Shown piece by piece: positions 50,099 to 55,593 of a stretch of DNA of 55,593 nucleotides. The first letter of the stretch is position 1. Each line of letters starts with the position of its first letter. The DNA is from Acidovorax sp. CF316 (GTDB taxonomy: Bacteria; Pseudomonadota; Gammaproteobacteria; Burkholderiales; Burkholderiaceae_C): contig NZ_AKJX01000163.1 of NCBI RefSeq assembly GCF_000276605.1, positions 1 to 55,593 of the forward strand, in the 5' to 3' direction. The position numbers and the translations under genes were made by a program. The notes under the pieces are model-generated. The model was not told where the DNA came from and did no database searches. It saw nothing but the letters and a program-made list of their open reading frames with translations.

Positions 50099-51163
50099 TC
50101 ACCGCTCAAACGCCGCCTGCAACTCCGCCTTGCTCGCCTTCCCCTGGTGCAGCATCAGCATGAGCAGCAGCCGCGCCTTCTGCGGGCTCAAATCACCTGC
50201 CATCACGGCACCCGCCTCGAACGTCGTCTTGCCACCACCCTGAAAGCCATACAGCGGGTACGTGCGGCCGTTGTGCACCCGGGTGGAGATGACCACCGGC
50301 ACACCCTTGGACAGCGCGTACTTCACCGCCTCGAACATCGAGACGTTCATGTTGCCCATGCCCACGGCCTGCACCACGATGCCCTTGGCGCCCTGGTCCA
50401 CGGCATAGCGCATCAGAGAACCGTCGGCGCCGCCGAACATGGCCAGGATTTCTACGCGGGGCATTTCGGCGGTGCCGATGTCGATGTGCTGGCGGCGCAG
50501 CGGGGCGCGCGAGAACACGACCTTGTCGTCCCACACTTCGCCCAGAAAGCCGAAGTCACCCGACTTGAAGGTCTCCACATTGCCGGTGTGCGTCTTGGTC
50601 ACGCTGCGAGCGGCGTTGATCTGGTTGTTCATGGCGACCATCACGCCCTTGTCCGTGGCCTCGGGGGTGGTGGCGATGCGGATGGCGTTGAGCAAATTGC
50701 GCGGGCCATCGAAGTCGGGCGACGATGCGTTGCGCTGGGCGCCGATCATGACCACGGGCTTGCTGGACTTGACGGTCAGGTCCAGCCAGTAGGCCGTCTC
50801 TTCCATGGTGTCGGTGCCCTGGGCGATCACCACGCCGCTGACTTCGGGCCGGGCCAACGCGTCGTCCACGGCCTTGGTCAGGCGCGACCACCACTTGGCC
50901 TCGACGTAGTTGGCCGACATGGCGGAGAAGTTGTTCACCTCGATGGTGGCGTACTTGCCGGCGTCGGGCACGGTCTGCATCAGGTCGTCGCCAGAGATCG
51001 CGGGCACGACGCCCTTGGTGACGGGGTCGACCTTCATGGCGATGGTGCCGCCGGTGGCGATGAACTGTACGACCGGGCGGGCAGGGGCCTGCGCCAGGGC
51101 GGCCCCGTAGGCAAGGCACAAGGCCGCGAGTGCGGCGAGGGAACGGTGGACGCTCAATTGCAT
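50099..51163 (-). CDS. type II L-asparaginase (periplasmic)
   Basis: A 354-residue enzyme with signal peptide (cut after ALA, residue 24) and both asparaginase motifs: 'FIATGGTIAMK' (nucleophile T40) and 'QGTDTMEETAYWLDLT' (T117, D118), with the later lysine in 'VTKTHTGNVETFK'. The usual His before GTDTMEE is Gln (Q115). It hydrolyses asparagine, possibly also glutamine, in the periplasm. Confidence 0.92.
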   Translation of the reverse strand: MQLSVHRSLAALAALCLAYGAALAQAPARPVVQFIATGGTIAMKVDPVTKGVVPAISGDDLMQTVPDAGKYATIEVNNFSAMSANYVEAKWWSRLTKAVDDALARPEVSGVVIAQGTDTMEETAYWLDLTVKSSKPVVMIGAQRNASSPDFDGPRNLLNAIRIATTPEATDKGVMVAMNNQINAARSVTKTHTGNVETFKSGDFGFLGEVWDDKVVFSRAPLRRQHIDIGTAEMPRVEILAMFGGADGSLMRYAVDQGAKGIVVQAVGMGNMNVSMFEAVKYALSKGVPVVISTRVHNGRTYPLYGFQGGGKTTFEAGAVMAGDLSPQKARLLLMLMLHQGKASKAELQAAFER

Positions 51164-51441
51164 GGTTTTGTCTCCAGTCTGTTGTCGTAAGGCTGCTGCC
51201 GCAGCAGGGCTCTTGGAAAGGGCTCGGTGATTTTGCCGGGGCAGGCCGCTTTCGCAAACGCCGTGCCAGCACGCGCGCCGGCGCTACTCCGCGCCCCGGT
51301 GCGTGCCTGTTTGCGAGGTGGTTCGAGAGAGGAAGCACCCGGATTTCCTCCGGACCAAGGGCCTTCAGACAGCGCGCACGGTGTCCCCACTGGCGGGAAA
51401 GCCGCCAAACGGCGCCGGATCTGTGCGGAATTCCAGAATGC

Positions 51442-52122
51442 TCAGGCGGCGGGCAGGGGATGCTGGAACGGAAAGCGCACGCCCACCGTGCCATCCACCC
51501 AGGCGTCGAGCTTGGGCATGACGCTCTCAAACAGCGCACCAGCCTGCCACTGCGCCAGCCACGCCTGCAGCTTGGGCCAGGGCTGTGCGCCCCACCAATC
51601 GGCGTCGATGCCGGCAAACTGCCGCACAAAGGGCGCAATCGCCATGTCGGCCAGTGCCGCGTGGTTGCCAAACAGAAATGGCTGGTCCACCAACCGCGCC
51701 TCCAGCCCCTGCAGCCATTCCACGGCCTGCACACGCGCCAGTGCGCCATCGGCATCGGGGTAGCGGCTCGGGTACTTGCACCGGTCAAGCGCCTGCTTGA
51801 AGGGGCCGTCGCATTCGGCGATCAGCGCCAGCATGGCGGCCTCATCGCCCTGGCTGGGGCTCAGCCAGCCGGCGGGGTCGTTGTGGGCCAGTGCCCAGCG
51901 CATGATGTCCAGGCTCTGTTCCAGCACCGTGCCATCAGGCAGCACCAGCACGGGCACGGTGGCCTTGGGCGATGCCTGCAGCAGGCCCTGGGGCTTGGCG
52001 CGCAGCACCACCTCGCGCAATTCGCACACTTGGCCGCTCACGGCCAGGGCCAGGCGGGCGCGCATGGCATAGGGGCAGCGGCGGAAGGAGTAGAGGACGG
52101 GGAGGGGAGACGTAGCGCTCAC
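51442..52122 (-). CDS. glutathione S-transferase family protein
   Basis: A 226-residue protein: thioredoxin-like N-domain with '[17 protein letters not shown]' (C16 in CPY) and '[20 protein letters not shown]', then an all-helical C-domain ('[20 protein letters not shown]'). The CPYA site resembles glutaredoxin-2/GST-omega types. The GTG at 52122 overlaps the TrhO stop (GTGA). The 278 bp upstream of the asparaginase gene (51164-51441) contain no gene that I can support. Confidence 0.87.
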   Translation of the reverse strand: MSATSPLPVLYSFRRCPYAMRARLALAVSGQVCELREVVLRAKPQGLLQASPKATVPVLVLPDGTVLEQSLDIMRWALAHNDPAGWLSPSQGDEAAMLALIAECDGPFKQALDRCKYPSRYPDADGALARVQAVEWLQGLEARLVDQPFLFGNHAALADMAIAPFVRQFAGIDADWWGAQPWPKLQAWLAQWQAGALFESVMPKLDAWVDGTVGVRFPFQHPLPAA

Positions 52123-53105
52123 GGGGATTCGTCCCCGCCACTGGCCGTGGCGCGTGCGGGTGTGCCCGGCTGGCGTGCGCCGATGTGCTCTTCGCCGCGC
52201 GCCTTGGCCAGTTGCATCTGGCGTTCGCGCTCGGCCAGGGCCTGCTCCTGCTCGGGCGTGCGCGTGCCGTGGCAAAAGGGGCAGCTCACGCCGGCCACGT
52301 AGTGGGGCGAAGCCAGTTCGGCCGCGCCCAGGGGCATGCGGCAGGAGCGGCACAGTTGGTGGTGGCCCGGCGCCAGGCCGTGGCCGACCGACACGCGCTC
52401 GTCGAAGACGAAACAGTCGCCATGCCACAGGCTGTCTTCCTCGGGCACGGTCTCCAGGTACTTGAGGATGCCGCCTTGCAGGTGGTACACCTCGTCGAAG
52501 CCCTGGGACTTGAGCAGCGCGGTCGATTTCTCGCAGCGGATACCGCCGGTGCAGAACATGGCCACGCGGGGCTTGCCGGCCAGGGCGCCGCCGGGTTGGG
52601 ACTGCGCCTCCACCCAGGCCGGAAACTCCGCAAAGCTTTTGGTGTGGGGGTTGATGGCGCGCTCGAAGCTGCCGATGCCCACCTCGTAGTCGTTGCGCGT
52701 GTCCACCACGACCACGGCGGGGTCGGCGATCAGGGCGTTCCAGTCCTCGGGCTTCACATAAGTGCCGGCGTTGCGCGCGGGGTTCAGCCCGGGCACGCCC
52801 AGGGTCACGATTTCGCGCTTGAGGCGCACGCGCATGCGGTAGAAGGGCTGGCGCTCGCCCAGGGCCTCCTTGTGCTGCAGGGCGGCAAAGCGGGCATCGC
52901 TGCGCAGCCAGGCCAGCACGGCCTGCACGCCTTCGGGCGGCCCGGCGATGGTGCCGTTGATGCCTTCGGGCGCCAGCAGCAGCATGCCGCGCACGCTGTG
53001 CGCCTCGCACAGCGCCTGCAAAGGGGCGCGCAAATCCTCGAAGTCGGGCAGGTCGACGAACTGGTACAGGGCGGTGGTGAGGATGGGGGGCGTGACGGAC
53101 TGCAC
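52119..53105 (-). CDS. trhO: tRNA uridine 5-oxyacetate hydroxylase TrhO (rhodanese domain)
   Basis: A 328-residue YceA/TrhO-type protein: N-terminal acylphosphatase-like domain ('[18 protein letters not shown]', '[18 protein letters not shown]'), rhodanese domain with C185 in '[13 protein letters not shown]', and a C-terminal Cys motif pair (CRSC, CPFC). TrhO hydroxylates U34 of tRNA to ho5U. GTG 53105 gives the expected N-terminus; the frame stays open upstream but overlaps the divergent HD-GYP gene. Confidence 0.9.
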   Translation of the reverse strand: MQSVTPPILTTALYQFVDLPDFEDLRAPLQALCEAHSVRGMLLLAPEGINGTIAGPPEGVQAVLAWLRSDARFAALQHKEALGERQPFYRMRVRLKREIVTLGVPGLNPARNAGTYVKPEDWNALIADPAVVVVDTRNDYEVGIGSFERAINPHTKSFAEFPAWVEAQSQPGGALAGKPRVAMFCTGGIRCEKSTALLKSQGFDEVYHLQGGILKYLETVPEEDSLWHGDCFVFDERVSVGHGLAPGHHQLCRSCRMPLGAAELASPHYVAGVSCPFCHGTRTPEQEQALAERERQMQLAKARGEEHIGARQPGTPARATASGGDESP

Positions 53106-53199
53106 GGAGGCGGGTGTAAAACTGGACAGAAAGGACTGATGATAGCGGTCACTTTTGGTTACGATGGGTGGTCGCCAACGTTGCAGCCAGGGTCGCTTC

Positions 53200-54837
53200 A
53201 TGAGCAAGGAATCCACCGTCCACCTTTTTCGCCGGCTCGAGCAGCTCAACGGCATCGGTGCGGCGCTTTCGCGCGAGCGCGATATCGACCGGCTGCTGGA
53301 GAACATCCTGGAGGCCGCCAAGGCCATCACCGGAGCCGATGGCGGCACGCTCTACAGCGTGACGGAGGACGAAACCGCCCTGCGCTTCGAGATCGTGCGC
53401 ACCGATTCGCTCGACATCCGGCTGGGTGGCACCACGGGCCGGCCCATCGATTTCCCGCAGTTGCCGCTGCGCAATGCCGATGGCTCGCCCAACGACTCGC
53501 TGGTGGCGGCGTATGCGGCCATCCACGACCGCACGGTGAACGTGGGCGATGCCTACAGCGAAGAGGGCTTCGACTTTTCGGGCACGCGCCTGTTCGACCA
53601 GCGCACGGGCTACCGCTCCAAGTCGTTCCTCACGGTGCCCATGCGCAACCATGACCGCGAGCTTATCGGCGTGCTGCAGCTCATCAATGCGCGCGACCCC
53701 GTGAGCGGCGAGGTCACCGAGTTCTCGACGGCCGACCAGAGCCTGGCCGAATCGCTGGCCTCGCAGGCGGCCATTGCGCTGACCAACCGGCTGCTGATCA
53801 CCCAGCTGGAGCGGCTGTTCGAGTCGTTCGTGAACCTGATCAACCTGGCCATCGACGAAAAGTCGCCCTACACCGGCGGCCACTGCCAGCGCGTGCCGGC
53901 CCTGACCATGATGCTGGCCGAGGCCGTGAACGCCACGCAGGTGGGGCCGCTGGCAGGCTTCACCATGACCGAGCGCGACCGCTACGAGCTCAAGATGGCC
54001 GGCCTGCTGCACGACTGCGGCAAGATCACCACGCCCGTGCACGTGGTGGACAAGGCCACCAAGCTGCAGACCCTGTACGACCGCATCGGCCTGGTGGACA
54101 CGCGCTTCGAGGTGCTCAAGCGCGATGCCGAGCTGGCCGCCCTGCGCCGCCAGCTGGCGCTGCGCCCCGTGGTCGACGCCGCGGCCGAGGCGCAGGAGCT
54201 GCAGGGCCTGCAGAGCAGCATCCACACGCTGGAGGAGGAGCGCGAGTTCATGCGCCGCTGCAACCAGGGCGCCGAGGCCATGCGCGCCGAGGACCAGCAG
54301 CGCGTGCGCGACATCTCGGCCGCGCGCCAGTGGCGCAACCCGCAGGGTGTGCAGACCAGCTTTCTCACGGCCGAGGAGGTGGAGAACCTGACCATCCGCT
54401 CCGGCACGCTCACCCAGGCCGAGCGCGACACCGTCAACTACCACATCGTCGCCACCATCAAGATGCTGGAGACGCTGCCCTGGCCGCGCCACCTGAAGAA
54501 CGTACCCGAGTACGCGGGCGGCCACCACGAGCGCATGGACGGCAAGGGCTACCCGCGCGGCCTCACGCGCGACCAGATGTCGGTGCAGGCCCGCATGATG
54601 GGCATTGCCGATATCTTCGAGGCGCTCACGGCCGCCGACCGGCCGTACAAGAGCGGCATGACGCTGTCGCAGGCGCTGGCCATCATGTGCAAGATGCGCG
54701 ACAACGGCCACATCGACCCCGACCTGTTCCAGGTGTTCGTGCGCGAGGGCGTGTATGCGCGCTACGGGCAGGAGTTCCTGGAGCCAGCCCAGGTGGACGA
54801 GATCCCGGCCGAGGTGATTGCCAAGGCCCTGGGCTGA
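53200..54837 (+). CDS. GAF/HD-GYP domain protein with a ~115-residue insert
   Basis: A 545-residue protein: GAF domain (~25-200, '[20 protein letters not shown]'), then an HD-GYP domain with '[20 protein letters not shown]' (HD pair) and '[16 protein letters not shown]' (HHExxDGxGYP). Both signatures are intact, so c-di-GMP phosphodiesterase activity is likely. Between them, residues ~285-400 form an extra charged helical (coiled-coil-like) segment absent from short HD-GYP proteins. ATG 53200 is preceded by AGGG. Confidence 0.9.
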   Translation: MSKESTVHLFRRLEQLNGIGAALSRERDIDRLLENILEAAKAITGADGGTLYSVTEDETALRFEIVRTDSLDIRLGGTTGRPIDFPQLPLRNADGSPNDSLVAAYAAIHDRTVNVGDAYSEEGFDFSGTRLFDQRTGYRSKSFLTVPMRNHDRELIGVLQLINARDPVSGEVTEFSTADQSLAESLASQAAIALTNRLLITQLERLFESFVNLINLAIDEKSPYTGGHCQRVPALTMMLAEAVNATQVGPLAGFTMTERDRYELKMAGLLHDCGKITTPVHVVDKATKLQTLYDRIGLVDTRFEVLKRDAELAALRRQLALRPVVDAAAEAQELQGLQSSIHTLEEEREFMRRCNQGAEAMRAEDQQRVRDISAARQWRNPQGVQTSFLTAEEVENLTIRSGTLTQAERDTVNYHIVATIKMLETLPWPRHLKNVPEYAGGHHERMDGKGYPRGLTRDQMSVQARMMGIADIFEALTAADRPYKSGMTLSQALAIMCKMRDNGHIDPDLFQVFVREGVYARYGQEFLEPAQVDEIPAEVIAKALG

Positions 54838-54845
54838 AGCTGTGT

Positions 54846-55593
54846 TTACGCCGCCTGCGCGGCGGCTCCCACCTGCGCCATCAGCCAGTCGTGGAAGGCC
54901 TCCATGGCCGGACTGGCCGTGCGTGACTTCAACCGCGTGAGCCAGTAGGCGCCGTGCTGCAGCTCCAGAGCAAACGGGCGCACCAGGCGGCCCTGCTGCA
55001 GCTCGCGCGTGAACATGTTCACCGGCAGCAGTGCCACGCCCGCGCCCTGCACGGCCGCCTCGGCCAGGGTCAGGGACGAGTCGAACACGGCGCCGCGCAC
55101 CACGGGGCAGGGCGCGCCAGCCGCGTCGAACCAGGCGGCCCATTCGTCCACGCGGTAGGTGCGCAGCAGCGGCTGGCGCGCCAGGTCGGCCGGGTGGCGC
55201 AGGTGGTGGGCCAGGGCCGGGGCGCACATGGCCGTCATGGGGGCGTGCAATATGCACTGGGCCTCGGTGCCGTGCCAAGCACCGTCGCCAAAGCGGATGG
55301 CGTAGTCCAGGCCCTCGCCGGCCATGTCCACCCGGTTGTTGTGGGTCAGCAGGCGCAGGTCCACGAAGGGGCAGGCCTGCTGAAAGTCGCGCAGCCGCGG
55401 CAGCAGCCAGCCCACGGCGAAGGTGCCGACCACGCCCACCGTGAGCACCTCGCGCGGGCGCGCGTCGCTCACATGGTCCAGGGCGGCTGCAATGCGCTCG
55501 AAGGCCTCGCTGAGCACCGGCAGCAGCGCCTGGCCCTCGTCCGTCAAGGCCAGGCCCCGGGGCAGGCGGCGAAACAGCGGCTTGCCCAGCCGG
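54846..55593 (-). CDS. LysR family regulator, GcvA-like (truncated by window edge)
   Basis: At least 249 codons of an LTTR; the DNA-binding N-terminus lies beyond the window. The visible part begins 'RLGKPLFRRLPRGLALTDEG', the end of the HTH region, followed by a GcvA-type effector domain ('FVDLRLLTHNNRVDMAGEGL', 'YAIRFGDGAWHGTEAQCILH'). Its stop is 9 bp after the convergent HD-GYP stop. Confidence 0.9.
   Translation of the reverse strand, partial: RLGKPLFRRLPRGLALTDEGQALLPVLSEAFERIAAALDHVSDARPREVLTVGVVGTFAVGWLLPRLRDFQQACPFVDLRLLTHNNRVDMAGEGLDYAIRFGDGAWHGTEAQCILHAPMTAMCAPALAHHLRHPADLARQPLLRTYRVDEWAAWFDAAGAPCPVVRGAVFDSSLTLAEAAVQGAGVALLPVNMFTRELQQGRLVRPFALELQHGAYWLTRLKSRTASPAMEAFHDWLMAQVGAAAQAA

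Noticed and set aside
37656..50100. Prophage or conjugative element as explanation of the accessory block
   Set aside because: No phage structural, integrase, relaxase or replication genes are present; attC-like sites and IS66 explain the content better.
51154..51408. An 84-codon minus-strand open frame between asparaginase and GST genes
   Set aside because: Low-complexity Pro/Ala/Gly sequence without a start signal and partly overlapping the asparaginase gene.
53149..55278. A 709-codon minus-strand open frame opposite the HD-GYP gene
   Set aside because: Same kind of mirror frame; the plus-strand gene carries intact GAF and HD-GYP motifs.
1..55593. CRISPR arrays, rRNA, tRNA genes and riboswitches
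   Set aside because: No regularly spaced direct repeats, no recognisable rRNA or tRNA sequence, and no convincing riboswitch aptamer was seen. The repeats at 37.7-50.0 kb are irregularly spaced hairpins.

Overview
The window is high-GC DNA of a betaproteobacterium, most likely a Comamonadaceae member close to Acidovorax. This is inferred from codon use, the density of LysR and Bug/TctC-type genes, and the EpsC-type serine acetyltransferase. I see no rRNA, tRNA, CRISPR array or prophage. Most of the window looks like core chromosome. The exception is an accessory block at about 37.69-50.05 kb.

Region by region. (1) 0.1-5.1 kb: a GNAT enzyme and EamA exporter facing a LysR regulator, then an XRE-cupin regulator/acetyltransferase pair and a DUF6817-like protein. 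(2) 5.1-12.9 kb: an orphan MetQ/NlpA-type binding protein, a CysB-type LysR regulator, an AraC regulator, and a tightly overlapping operon: AhpD-like protein, acyl-CoA-dehydrogenase-like flavoprotein and a NitT/TauT-type ABC transporter. (3) 12.9-17.3 kb: an NrtR-like regulator divergent from an ADP-ribosylglycohydrolase across a palindrome, an exported protein and a SolA-like amine oxidase. (4) 17.3-22.3 kb: rhodanese, serine acetyltransferase, small XRE regulator, family 2A encapsulin shell and a cysteine desulfurase with a ~280-residue disordered N-terminal extension. This is a sulfur nanocompartment operon. (5) 22.4-27.99 kb: FMN reductase, azoreductase with its LysR, HDOD protein, AAA ATPase, 1-Cys peroxiredoxin and a small hydrolase. 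(6) 28.1-32.8 kb: the sulfate importer (sbp-cysT-cysW-cysA) and dsbB. (7) 32.8-37.7 kb: a TctC protein, two Gfo/Idh/MocA oxidoreductases, a uronate-dehydrogenase-like protein and a LysR regulator, apparently a sugar-acid catabolic operon. (8) 37.69-50.05 kb: small unrecognised genes, integron attC-like sites without an integrase, repeated hairpins, a LysR/NmrA/flavodoxin trio and an IS66 element whose large transposase carries an amber codon. (9) 50.1-55.6 kb: type II asparaginase, GST, TrhO, a GAF/HD-GYP protein and a truncated LysR gene.

The unifying theme is sulfur. Four transcription units (orphan MetQ-like protein, encapsulin operon, peroxiredoxin, sulfate importer) share the same promoter block: TATTCNTTTGRGTTTTA containing a TTTGRG -35, then exactly 17 bp to a -10. 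This implies one regulator, plausibly the CysB-type protein at 6.1 kb. In that reading sulfate enters through CysTWA/Sbp, CysE supplies O-acetylserine for cysteine, and the encapsulated desulfurase takes sulfur from cysteine and stores it in the shell, with the rhodanese and peroxiredoxin handling sulfane sulfur and oxidative side reactions.
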